A stretch of DNA of 40,836 nucleotides from an uncultured Eubacteriales bacterium (GTDB lineage Bacteria > Bacillota > Clostridia > Christensenellales > Aristaeellaceae). The position numbers were made by a program, and so were the translations under genes. A model generated the notes under the pieces. The model saw only the letters and a program-made list of their open reading frames with translations, did no database searches and had not been told where the DNA came from. Every line of letters starts with the position of its first letter. Positions within the stretch are counted from its first letter, which is position 1. Shown piece after piece: positions 1 to 7,026 of this stretch. The stretch spans positions 1 to 40,836 of the forward strand of contig CACZHW010000027.1 of the NCBI GenBank assembly GCA_902781095.1, given 5' to 3'.

Positions 1-330
1 GATGAAGCCGAAAGCTCGGAAGCCCAATAAAATCAAGGGTTTTGCGTGTCTGAACACCCTTCATACGTTTTCTGTAAACTTTACCGCCTGGTTAGAGCAC
101 ATCGTTCACATCATGGGGCGCGGAGCCGAAGCGCCGCCAGTGGCGGATGAAGCGGGGTTCGAAACACCTGGAAAACGAGCCATTGTGCTCGTTTTCAGTG
201 AAGAACGGGCGGCAGCCCTGGGCAGGGGTACGCAAATCATCACACCCCTGCGGGCAACTCGTTCACATCTACCGTAATGTTTTAGACAGCTTAAATTCCG
301 GTTGAACTAAACCGCCTTCGGCGGTAGCTC
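1..330. other. Structured left-edge segment without a supported gene
   Basis: No gene is supported here. A frame is open from base 2 to 277 but has no ribosome site and resembles no family I know. The stretch is rich in perfect stem-loops: a 10-bp stem with a 6-base loop at 171-196 (GAAAACGAGC / GCTCGTTTTC), a 7-bp inverted repeat at 223-250 (CAGGGGT / ACCCCTG), and a tight ACCGCC-TTC-GGCGGT hairpin at 311-325. It could be a structured RNA, an element end, or decayed coding sequence. The window begins inside it, so its left limit is unknown. Confidence 0.3.
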
Positions 331-386
331 ATTCCCCAACTGATCAAAGTTACTCTGACCAGATTTTTGAGCAGCTTTCATTATAC

Positions 387-848
387 ATGAACTCCTTTAT
401 ACTTGAAACACCGCGCTTGCGGAATATCGACGAAATTCTGGAAAGCGATAAACCTATTGAAGATAATGCATTTAAAAATATGGTAAATGATCCTGAATTC
501 GACGAAGCGATTAACGAAATATTTGAAGGCTTACGGGAAACAGATGAATGGAATGACCTGATTGACTATTATATTGCACTGGAGTATATTTTCGGGGCTG
601 TGGACAATGTATTTTCCATGGAACAGAATCATGACTTCGGGGTAGATTTAATGCTGAAATATGCAGCAATAGGAAATACCTTTGCATTATCATATTACGT
701 TTTTCTTTATTTGCTTTTATGCTGCCTTCGCCCACTGCTGGGCGAGGCTCTTTTTTTTGTCATCGGTTGCCAAGCCCGGCTTTTTTGTCCTGTGGGTACT
801 GAAGGAGAGGAACGATACATGCTCCTTCAGATTGGAGCGATCCCATGA
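387..848 (+). CDS. Hypothetical acidic protein, probably broken
   Basis: Unrecognised. The first ~100 residues look coding: acidic, helical, with D/E-rich stretches such as ILESDKPIEDN. The frame then runs through a T-tailed terminator hairpin (724-758) and ends in low-quality Cys/Leu/Phe-rich sequence, so the native C-terminus is probably lost. The ATG at 387 lacks a ribosome site and the same frame stays open upstream to 306, so the N-terminus may be truncated too. I read it as a gene remnant at the edge of the recombinase cassette. Its A+T content is clearly higher than that of the genes from 7.9 kb on. Confidence 0.35.
   Translation: MNSFILETPRLRNIDEILESDKPIEDNAFKNMVNDPEFDEAINEIFEGLRETDEWNDLIDYYIALEYIFGAVDNVFSMEQNHDFGVDLMLKYAAIGNTFALSYYVFLYLLLCCLRPLLGEALFFVIGCQARLFCPVGTEGEERYMLLQIGAIP
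724..758 (+). terminator. Rho-independent terminator ahead of the recombinase cassette
   Basis: Stem TCGCCCA / TGGGCGA, extended by GCC/GGC with one bulged T, 4-base loop CTGC, followed by CT and eight Ts at 751-758. It would end transcription entering the recombinase cassette from the left. Confidence 0.7.
799..830 (+). repeat. 9-bp perfect inverted repeat before the cassette's first gene
   Basis: CTGAAGGAG (799-807) and CTCCTTCAG (822-830) are separated by 14 bases and end 14 bases before the ATG at 845. The left arm contains a ribosome-site-like GGAG that the hairpin would bury. It could be a leader hairpin, a binding site for the helix-turn-helix product of the next gene, or an element end. 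Confidence 0.45.
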
Positions 849-1243
849 CAAAAGAGCAGAAACGCCTGATTGATCAGTACCGTCAGTCCGGCATGAAATA
901 TTCAGAGATTGCCCGCACGATTGGTCTGCCGGAAACCACAGTCAAATCCTATTGCTACCGGAATCCCGTCACCAATCCTCAGCCGATACCCACAGGGACA
1001 GTATGCCCACAGTGTGGAAAGCCGATCGTTTCCGGGAAATTCAGGCCCCGCCGCTTCTGCTCTGACGCCTGCCGGAACAAATACTGGCTGACGCACCATG
1101 AAGCCGCCGCCAGCCGTGCAGGCAAAAAGGTGATCTGCCAGCATTGCGGGAAGCACTTCACGGATTACGTGAACCGGCATAGAAAATACTGCTCCCACCC
1201 GTGTTACATCGCCGCCCGCTATGGAGGTGACCAGCATGAGTGA
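845..1243 (+). CDS. Helix-turn-helix / double zinc-finger protein of the recombinase cassette
   Basis: 132 residues. Residues ~17-38 (MKYSEIARTIGLPETTVKSY) form a helix-turn-helix like sigma-70 region 4 or resolvase-type HTH. Two zinc-binding modules follow: CPQCGKPI with FCSDAC (Cys54, Cys57, Cys72, Cys76) and CQHCGKHF with YCSHPC. This suggests a small DNA-binding protein that regulates the recombinases or helps target them; that role is inferred from position. The start has TGGAG 6 bases upstream. Its stop overlaps the next gene's start by 8 bases (ATGAGTGA), indicating translational coupling. Confidence 0.8.
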   Translation: MTKEQKRLIDQYRQSGMKYSEIARTIGLPETTVKSYCYRNPVTNPQPIPTGTVCPQCGKPIVSGKFRPRRFCSDACRNKYWLTHHEAAASRAGKKVICQHCGKHFTDYVNRHRKYCSHPCYIAARYGGDQHE

Positions 1244-1409
1244 GGAGCAGTTCGACCGGGAGCTGAAGTTTCAGGTGTCCATGGCGCTGGTGGATGAGAT
1301 GCTGCAGAAAGGAATCCTCGGGCCGGAGGATTATGAAAAATGGCTCCGTCACATGACGCAAAAATATAACCCGCCCATTGGTCGTGTTGTATCAAAGAAG
1401 AGCTCGTAA
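1236..1409 (+). CDS. SHOCT-like small protein
   Basis: 57 residues. The core (VDEMLQKGILGPEDYEKW) matches the short SHOCT-type motif, in which a helix, a turn containing G-[IL]-[IL]-[ST/G]-x-E-[ED]-[FY] and a second helix follow each other. Such proteins commonly sit just upstream of recombinases in Bacillota elements; the function is unknown. ATG at 1236 is preferred over an in-frame ATG at 1221, because the sequence between them (GGAGGTGA) is the ribosome site. It overlaps the previous gene by 8 bases, and the next gene's start is 58 bases downstream. Confidence 0.7.
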   Translation: MSEEQFDRELKFQVSMALVDEMLQKGILGPEDYEKWLRHMTQKYNPPIGRVVSKKSS

Positions 1410-1467
1410 CCGCTTGACTTTATTGGCTTTTAGAGTGAGTAATGTCGACCGAAAAGGAGGTCGTGAA

Positions 1468-3261
1468 ATGGCCAAAGTTGTAAGGAAAATCGAGGCGGCT
1501 GCGCCAGCGCCGGTCAAGCTGAAGCGGGTCGCCGCTTATGCGCGGGTGTCCATGGAAACAGAACGCCTGAACCATTCACTCTCCGCCCAGGTCAGCTATT
1601 ACAGCGAGCTCATCCAAAAGCATCCCGGCTGGGTGTACGCTGGCGTGTATGCCGATGACGGCATCTCCGGCACCAAGGTCAACAGGCCGGAGTTTCAGAA
1701 AATGCTGGCTGAATGCGAGGCGGGCAACATCGACATCGTCCTGACCAAATCCATCTCCCGCTTTGCGCGAAACACGGTGGATCTGCTGGAGACCGTTCGT
1801 CACCTGAAGGAGCTGGGCATCGAGGTTCAGTTTGAAAAAGAGCACATCAGCTCTCTGAGCGACGACGGAGAGCTGATGCTTTCTTTATTGGCCTCTTTTG
1901 CCCAGGAGGAAAGCCGGAGCATTTCGGACAACGTCAAATGGGGCCAGCGGAAGCGCATGGAGCAAGGCATCCCTCCGGGACACTTCAGGGTTTACGGATA
2001 CCACTGGAAGGGCGATACGCTGGTGCCCACTCCGGAGGAAGCAGTCATCGTGAAGCGTATTTTTCAGAATTTCCTCGACGGAAAGTCCAGGCTGGAAACC
2101 GAGCGTGAGTTTGCTGCGGAGGGCATTACCACCCGGGACGGATGCCGCTGGGTGGATTCGAACATCAAGAGCGTCCTATGCAACATCACCTACACCGGGA
2201 ACCTGCTCCTGCAGAAGGAATTCACCGCTGATCCCATCTCGAAGAAAAAGAAGAAGAATCGCGGGGAGCTTCCGCAGTACTTTGTGCCCAACACCCATGA
2301 AGCAATCATCGACAAGGAGACCTTCGATTATGTGCAATCCGAAATGGCCCGGCGCAGGGAGCTTGGTCCGCTGGCCAATAAGGCGCTGAACACCTGCTGC
2401 TTCACTGGGAAAATCAAATGCGCCTTCTGCGGGCAGAGCTACATGCACAGCCAGCGCTTCAACCGGGCAAAGCGTACTCTTCAGCCAGAAAAGATGGAAA
2501 CCTGGGCATGCGGGTCGCGAAAAAAGAAGGGCGGACGATGCATCGGAAAGGAGATCCCACACAGGATCATCCTGCAGGAAGCCGCCAGCGCGATGGGCCT
2601 TGAAGCATTTGATGAGCAGGCCTTTACCGAGCGGATCGACCATATCGAGGTGACCGGCGCACGGGAGCTGACCTTCCATTTCAGGGATGGTCACACGGAC
2701 ATCCGGCACTGGGTGAACACCTCCAAGAAGGATTGCTGGACATCTGAGTACCGGGCTGAGGTCTCCGCGTATCGCCGCCAGCATGCGCCAAACCGGAATG
2801 GCTGCTCATGCTTTACGACAAAGCTGAAGTGCACGGTTTGCGGGGAGAATTTCAGGCGGCAGATGCAGCACCTCGCTTCCGTTGAAAACGAGACCGTTTA
2901 CTACTGGCGCTGCCCGCATCCCACGAAGTGCGGCACCAGGGGCATCCGAGATGAAGAGCTCCGGCAGGCTACCGCAGAGGTGCTTGGCCTCGAGACCTTT
3001 GATGAAGCCCTTTTCCTGGAGCAGATTGATCACATCGATGTAAACGCGGAAATGATTCTGATCTACGTGTTCAAGGACGGTCGCACCGTTGAACGGAAAT
3101 GGGACACGAAACGGCACATGCCGAAGTGGTCAGCGGAGCGCCGGGCACAGTTTGAGAGTCAACCGAAGAGAACCTACTCCCCGGAGCAGAGGAAACGGAT
3201 GAGCGAGCACATGAAGGAAGTCAGGAGGAACAAATATTGGAGCAGCAAAGGAAAGTCGTAA
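1468..3261 (+). CDS. Large serine recombinase with duplicated zinc-ribbon module
   Basis: 597 residues. N-terminal resolvase domain with the catalytic serine in AYARVS (Ser28) and the arginine-bearing motifs FARNTVDL and EESRSISDNVKWGQRKR. A 'Recombinase' domain (~165-290) follows, then a zinc ribbon (KCAFCG ... GGRC). The C-terminal part is unusual: a module of about 80 residues ending GLEAFDEQAFTERIDHIEV and a second zinc ribbon (KCTVCG ... PTKC) plus GLETFDEALFLEQIDHIDV repeat the same layout. It lacks the long coiled coil of the next recombinase. ATG at 1468 has AAGGAGG 7 bases upstream, which argues against the earlier in-frame start at 1378. It catalyses DNA strand exchange at attachment sites. 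Confidence 0.92.
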   Translation: MAKVVRKIEAAAPAPVKLKRVAAYARVSMETERLNHSLSAQVSYYSELIQKHPGWVYAGVYADDGISGTKVNRPEFQKMLAECEAGNIDIVLTKSISRFARNTVDLLETVRHLKELGIEVQFEKEHISSLSDDGELMLSLLASFAQEESRSISDNVKWGQRKRMEQGIPPGHFRVYGYHWKGDTLVPTPEEAVIVKRIFQNFLDGKSRLETEREFAAEGITTRDGCRWVDSNIKSVLCNITYTGNLLLQKEFTADPISKKKKKNRGELPQYFVPNTHEAIIDKETFDYVQSEMARRRELGPLANKALNTCCFTGKIKCAFCGQSYMHSQRFNRAKRTLQPEKMETWACGSRKKKGGRCIGKEIPHRIILQEAASAMGLEAFDEQAFTERIDHIEVTGARELTFHFRDGHTDIRHWVNTSKKDCWTSEYRAEVSAYRRQHAPNRNGCSCFTTKLKCTVCGENFRRQMQHLASVENETVYYWRCPHPTKCGTRGIRDEELRQATAEVLGLETFDEALFLEQIDHIDVNAEMILIYVFKDGRTVERKWDTKRHMPKWSAERRAQFESQPKRTYSPEQRKRMSEHMKEVRRNKYWSSKGKS

Positions 3262-4817
3262 CCATCCCGCCGACGGTCAGCCGCTTTACGGCTTCACCCA
3301 TCGCGGCTCAGAAAAAGCGTCGGGTCGCTGCCTACGCCCGCGTCTCCACAGACAGCGATGAGCAGTTCACCAGCTATGAAGCGCAGATCGACTACTACAC
3401 CCAGTACATTAAGGCGCGGGACGACTGGGAATTCGTGAAGGTGTACACCGACGAGGGCATCACCGGCACCAGTACCAAGCATCGGGAGGGCTTCAAGGCC
3501 ATGGTGGCGGATGCGCTGGCCGGGAAGATCGATCTCATCGTTACCAAGTCCGTCAGCCGCTTTGCCCGGAACACTGTCGACAGCCTGACCACCATCCGGC
3601 AGTTGAAGGAAAAAGGCATCGAGTGCTACTTTGAGAAGGAAAACATCTGGACGTTCGATGGAAAGGGCGAACTGCTGATCACCATCATGAGCAGCCTGGC
3701 CCAGGAGGAAAGCCGGAGCATTTCCGAAAACGTCACCTGGGGCCAGCGGAAGCGCATGGCCGACGGCAAGGTAGCCATTCCCTTCAAGCACACCCTGGGC
3801 TTCAAGCGCGGCCCCAAGGGTGAGATTCTGGTGGATGAGGAGCAGGCGAAAATCGTCCGGGACATCTACGATTGGTTCCTCGAAGGGCTGACCCCACACG
3901 CCATTGCTGCCAGGCTGATGGAAAACGGTGTTCCGTCGCCTCGCGGCAAGGAGGTGTGGCATCAGGGCACGGTGAGAAGCATTCTGAGCAATGAAAAGTA
4001 CAAAGGCGATGCCCTGATGCAGAAGTTCTACACCGAGGACTTTCTGACCAAACGGCAGATCCCCAACAAGGGTGTCCTTCCGCAGTACTACGTGGAGGGC
4101 AACCATGAGGCGATCATCCCGCCGGAGACCTTTGAATTGGTGCAGCTGGAGCTTGAGCGCAGGAAATCCAAGGGAGGCCGCTACAGCGGAGTGGACATTT
4201 TTGCCTCCCGCATCGTCTGCGGTGAATGTGGCGCTTACTACGGCTCCAAGATCTGGCATTCCAATCAGGCAAAGTATCGCCGGGTCATTTACCGCTGCAA
4301 TCAGAAGTACGGCGGAGACAAGCCCTGTTCCACACCGCATGTAACCGAGGAGCAGCTGAAGCAGGGATTTGTTGCCGCGCTGAACAAACTCATCTCCAAA
4401 CGCGATGACATCATTGCCGGGCTGACGGAAGGCGCGGAAATCCTGTACGATACGACGCCCCTTGAAGCAGAGAAGAAACGCCTGTGGGATGAAATGTGCG
4501 TGCTGGCAGAGATGGTGCAGGCAGCAATCAACGAAAACGCGCACGTCGCCCTCGACCAGAAGGAATACCAGAAGCGATACGATGAACTGGCCACCCGGTA
4601 TGATGGCGTCAAGGCTGAGCATGACAAGGTGGCCGGGCAGATCGCCACCCTGGTTTCCACCAAGACTGCAGCGCAACAGTTCATCGGCACTCTGAAAGGT
4701 CTCCCACAGAAGGTGACAGCATTTAACCCGGAGACCTGGGGAAAACTGTTGGATCATGCAACGGTTTGCACCGACGGCAGCATCCGCTTCACCTTCCGCA
4801 ACGGCATCGAGATCTGA
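3237..4817 (+). CDS. Large serine recombinase, coiled-coil type
   Basis: 526 residues. Resolvase catalytic domain with Ser37 in AAYARVS, FARNTVDS and EESRSISENVTWGQRKR; recombinase domain ~190-300 (RMADGKVAIPF onward); zinc ribbon CGECGAYYGSK ... YRCN; then a long charged coiled-coil-forming region (~390-480) typical of large serine integrases, where it controls integration versus excision. The TTG start at 3237 is supported by AGGAGG at 3223-3228 and lies 25 bases inside the upstream recombinase gene. The two recombinases share motifs but differ in their C-termini, so they may act as a pair with different roles (inference). Confidence 0.92.
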   Translation: MEQQRKVVTIPPTVSRFTASPIAAQKKRRVAAYARVSTDSDEQFTSYEAQIDYYTQYIKARDDWEFVKVYTDEGITGTSTKHREGFKAMVADALAGKIDLIVTKSVSRFARNTVDSLTTIRQLKEKGIECYFEKENIWTFDGKGELLITIMSSLAQEESRSISENVTWGQRKRMADGKVAIPFKHTLGFKRGPKGEILVDEEQAKIVRDIYDWFLEGLTPHAIAARLMENGVPSPRGKEVWHQGTVRSILSNEKYKGDALMQKFYTEDFLTKRQIPNKGVLPQYYVEGNHEAIIPPETFELVQLELERRKSKGGRYSGVDIFASRIVCGECGAYYGSKIWHSNQAKYRRVIYRCNQKYGGDKPCSTPHVTEEQLKQGFVAALNKLISKRDDIIAGLTEGAEILYDTTPLEAEKKRLWDEMCVLAEMVQAAINENAHVALDQKEYQKRYDELATRYDGVKAEHDKVAGQIATLVSTKTAAQQFIGTLKGLPQKVTAFNPETWGKLLDHATVCTDGSIRFTFRNGIEI

Positions 4818-4840
4818 CGATCCGATCATACCCCCTTTCG

Positions 4841-4866
4841 CTCCTGTCGCATTGACAGGAGTTTTT
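4841..4866 (+). terminator. Terminator of the recombinase cassette
   Basis: CTCCTGTC-GCATT-GACAGGAG followed by TTTTT, 24 bases after the second recombinase stop. A clean intrinsic terminator. Confidence 0.85.
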
Positions 4867-4895
4867 CCGTTTGCGGCGAAATAACAGGTGTGGGC

Positions 4896-4925
4896 TTGAT
4901 GGCAAGCTTGTGCCCATCTTATAAT
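4896..4925 (+). promoter_or_regulatory. Sigma-A promoter of the HEPN-like gene, with a small palindrome over the -35
   Basis: TTGATG (4896-4901), 18-base spacer, TATAAT (4920-4925). GCTTG-ATGG-CAAGC (4894-4907) overlaps the -35 box and could bind a repressor. The -10 box overlaps an in-frame ATG at 4924, which therefore cannot be the translation start. Confidence 0.75.
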
Positions 4926-4965
4926 GGATATTGCTTATGACACATACGAAAGAGAGGTACCATCC

Positions 4966-5433
4966 GTGGCAAACAAACTCAAACCTTTATCAGCCGAAGA
5001 ACAACACGCATTAAGGGAAAAAGCTAAGAGTGAGCTTGAACGGCTTGAAGTTGTTTATGCGGATAATCATACCAGGGAAAAGATACATACGTTTAAGGAA
5101 AAGTATAGCATCTGTGAGATTGTATATAAAGTTGTTTTGGAAGATCACCAGTTTAACAAAACGGGAAAGCATCCAGACCGAATGAAGGTTGATATGACCC
5201 AAGTGCCGTATGCTTTGTCGTACGCCGGATATGATTTTGATCGAACACTGTTAACCCATTTGTTTGGTGCTGAGGAGAAAGTTGGAAGTCGATCTGTCAA
5301 AAAACTGCGTGACGCTTTGACACATAATATGAACCAGAAAGCAGTAGATGAATTGATTGATCGCGAAGCAGAATTACACCGTTATATGGATCAATTTTTG
5401 GAAAAGGTACGAGAGTACGATTCTGCCGCGTGA
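4966..5433 (+). CDS. HEPN-like domain protein, putative
   Basis: 155 residues from a GTG start with AGAGAGG 8 bases upstream; an ATG 42 bases earlier lies inside the promoter -10 box and is rejected. The protein is helical and charged. Near the C-terminus is LRDALTHN, which fits the R-[NDH]-x3-H (Rx4H) signature of HEPN ribonuclease domains, followed by a long helix (DELIDREAELHRYMDQFLEKV). HEPN proteins often act as toxins or in phage defence; here that is only a motif-level suggestion. The gene is monocistronic, AT-rich compared with its neighbours, and directly follows the recombinase cassette, so it is likely acquired cargo. Confidence 0.6.
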   Translation: MANKLKPLSAEEQHALREKAKSELERLEVVYADNHTREKIHTFKEKYSICEIVYKVVLEDHQFNKTGKHPDRMKVDMTQVPYALSYAGYDFDRTLLTHLFGAEEKVGSRSVKKLRDALTHNMNQKAVDELIDREAELHRYMDQFLEKVREYDSAA

Positions 5434-5506
5434 TTATTAATCAATTGATTTGACTACAGCTACTCTAAATACATAGACAGATTCCAGTTTCATGAGGAGA
5501 CAGTCA

Positions 5507-5707
5507 ATGAAGCAGATTACGAACAAAGAATATGAAGAATGGCAGAAATACAAGGAGGAGAAGGCAAAGGGCCACATCCTGATGCCGGACACTCTCCGCT
5601 TCATCTGCGCTGCCAATGATTATGATCCGACGAAGATCGGACAGCATTTCCTGGAAGTGCTGCCCAGGGTGTGTCCGCCGGAAGAGGAGCATAAGCTTCA
5701 CCTGTAA
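5507..5707 (+). CDS. Small conserved-looking protein of unknown function
   Basis: 66 residues, unrecognised. It begins with a charged helix (NKEYEEWQKYKEEKAKG) and then a segment (LRFICAANDYDPTKIGQHFLEVLP) that could be a second helix pair. No signal peptide or membrane segment. ATG at 5507 has GAGGAGA 6 bases upstream, so the earlier in-frame ATG at 5492 is not used. It lies 52 bases before the HEAT-repeat gene and may be co-transcribed with it. Confidence 0.6.
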   Translation: MKQITNKEYEEWQKYKEEKAKGHILMPDTLRFICAANDYDPTKIGQHFLEVLPRVCPPEEEHKLHL

Positions 5708-5759
5708 ACTCTCTCTTGATGGAATGCCAGTTTTTTTGCAAGCCGCAGAAAGGAATACG

Positions 5760-6377
5760 ATGCCGACTGAGGATGAACTCTACAAAGAACTCGGTGCGCT
5801 GACAAAAGCCAGGGACAAGTGGGAAGAAAGCATACCCTATGTTTCATCTCTTCTGAATCATGAATCCAGAAAAATCCAGGCGAAGGCTCTCTGGCTGCTC
5901 GGTGAGATGGGTTTTGCTAATCCCCAGGCTGTTCAGAATGCGGTACCGACGATTGCTTCTTTTCTGAATAGCCCGGCACCGCTTCTGCGGGAACGATCCG
6001 TGAATGCGGTCGGTCGGATCGGACGCGGTGACTATCATCTGATCGAACCGTACTGGCGAGAGCTGTTTCGCTTTGCATCTGATGAGGATGCAAGAGTCAG
6101 GCTGAGCTTTATCTGGGCATCCGAGAACATCGCGACAAATACGCCGGATATTTATGAAAATGAGATGCCGGTATTTGCGAAACTGCTGTATGATACGGAT
6201 GATAAAGTCCGGATGGAAGCCCCTGAGATCTTCCGCGTTCTCGGCAAGCGCAGGCCGGAATTCGTCAGTCCTTTCATGGAGGAGTTGCAAAGAATATCGG
6301 AAACGGATAGCAACCGTGTTGTAAGGATCCACTGTCAAGGGGCGATCAAGGCTGCGTCACCGCCTCCGAGCATTTAA
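5760..6377 (+). CDS. HEAT-repeat protein
   Basis: 205 residues made of about four to five HEAT-type helical pairs. Examples: IPYVSSLLNHESRKIQAKAL, VPTIASFLNSPAPLLRERSV and MPVFAKLLYDTDDKVRMEAP, each with the conserved D/S-x-x-x-[VI]-R-x-x-A pattern. Such solenoids bind proteins or nucleic acids (some bacterial members are DNA glycosylases of the AlkD type, but no catalytic aspartate pattern is clear here). ATG at 5760 is chosen for the AAAGGA 5 bases upstream. It is followed 15 bases later by a NUDIX gene, so the two are probably one transcript. Confidence 0.75.
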   Translation: MPTEDELYKELGALTKARDKWEESIPYVSSLLNHESRKIQAKALWLLGEMGFANPQAVQNAVPTIASFLNSPAPLLRERSVNAVGRIGRGDYHLIEPYWRELFRFASDEDARVRLSFIWASENIATNTPDIYENEMPVFAKLLYDTDDKVRMEAPEIFRVLGKRRPEFVSPFMEELQRISETDSNRVVRIHCQGAIKAASPPPSI

Positions 6378-6392
6378 AGGAAGAGTTTTCGC

Positions 6393-6878
6393 ATGAAAGA
6401 GATTGAGATTCTTGGTGAAAACCGCTTTGATACTTTCACCAAGACCCGGGAAGGCAGTCGGGCCATTATCGTGCAGGACGGTATGATCCTTCTTTCCCAT
6501 GAAACAATTTCAGGATGGTATCTGGTGCCGGGCGGGGGGCTGGAAAATGATGAAACACCAGTGGATTGCTGTGTACGTGAGGTTGAAGAAGAAACTGGAG
6601 TAATTGTGCGGCCTCTTCATCATTTCCTGACGCTGTATGAGTACTATGAGGAATATCGGTACATCAGCTATTATTTTGTTTGTGAAAGGATTGGCCTCGG
6701 GCAGATGCATCTGACTGAGCCCGAGACACGCCGTGGTCTCGAGCCACAATGGATCTCCCTCCAGGAAGCAGTTGATATTTTCTCCCGTCATCAATCCTAT
6801 GCCACGGAAAGCGAAGAAAAACGAGGCTCGTATCTGCGGGAATATACTGCATTGCAGGAGTATCTCCGGATTGGATGA
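6393..6878 (+). CDS. NUDIX hydrolase
   Basis: 161 residues. A complete Nudix box is present at ~49-71: G-x5-E-x7-REVEEETGV, with the metal-binding REVEEE. Nudix enzymes split nucleoside diphosphates linked to another moiety; the substrate cannot be told. VPGGGLENDE precedes the box as expected. The start has AAGGAAGAG about 8 bases upstream, and the gene is 15 bases after the HEAT-repeat gene. It ends at a bidirectional terminator. Confidence 0.88.
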   Translation: MKEIEILGENRFDTFTKTREGSRAIIVQDGMILLSHETISGWYLVPGGGLENDETPVDCCVREVEEETGVIVRPLHHFLTLYEYYEEYRYISYYFVCERIGLGQMHLTEPETRRGLEPQWISLQEAVDIFSRHQSYATESEEKRGSYLREYTALQEYLRIG

Positions 6879-6887
6879 AAAAGCAAA

Positions 6888-6936
6888 TAAAAATGGCATC
6901 CTGCTTCCAGAGTCTCTGGTCAGGATGCCATTTTGT
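6888..6936. terminator. Bidirectional terminator with nested stem
   Basis: AAATGGCATCCTG (6891-6903) pairs perfectly with CAGGATGCCATTT (6921-6933); inside is a second stem CCAGAG / CTCTGG. Ts follow on the plus strand (NUDIX gene), and the minus-strand reading is also T-tailed, so it could stop transcripts from the truncated hsdM side too. Confidence 0.8.
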
Positions 6937-6955
6937 ATTCCTGCTTTGGGCATTT

Positions 6956-7026
6956 GCGTCGATTTTCAAAAATGCGTCGATTTTTGGTTTCGACTCAAAA
7001 AATGCGTCGATTTGCGTCGATTTTTT
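6956..7026. repeat. Four copies of GCGTCGATTT at the hsdM breakpoint
   Basis: Copies begin at 6956, 6974, 7004 and 7014, three of them in the context GCGTCGATTTT(T). The array lies between the NUDIX terminator and the point where hsdM homology stops (about 7045). It could be a recombination scar, an array of binding sites, or slipped-strand repeats. Confidence 0.6.

Larger units (their letters stand above)
845..4817 (+). mobile_element. Serine-recombinase mobile element cassette (four overlapping or close genes)
   Basis: Four co-directional genes form one unit: HTH/zinc-finger protein, SHOCT-like protein, and two large serine recombinases, with overlaps of 8 and 25 bases and a T-tailed terminator at 4841-4866. 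Tandem large serine recombinases preceded by small accessory genes are a known arrangement in integrative elements of Bacillota. No conjugation or replication genes are visible, so it is either a minimal site-specific element or the integration module of a larger one cut by the window edge. Attachment sites could not be identified by eye. Confidence 0.6.

Noticed and set aside
150..170. GGTTCGA suggestive of a tRNA T-loop
   Set aside because: The flanking bases do not form the 5-bp T-stem, and no acceptor or anticodon arms are found.
4924..4965. ATG at 4924 as start of the HEPN-like protein
   Set aside because: It lies within the TATAAT -10 box, so it would be upstream of the mRNA start. GTG at 4966 has a ribosome site.
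6956..7026. The GCGTCGATTT copies as a CRISPR array
   Set aside because: Repeats are only about 10 bases with uneven spacing (18, 30 and 10 bases), and no cas genes are near.
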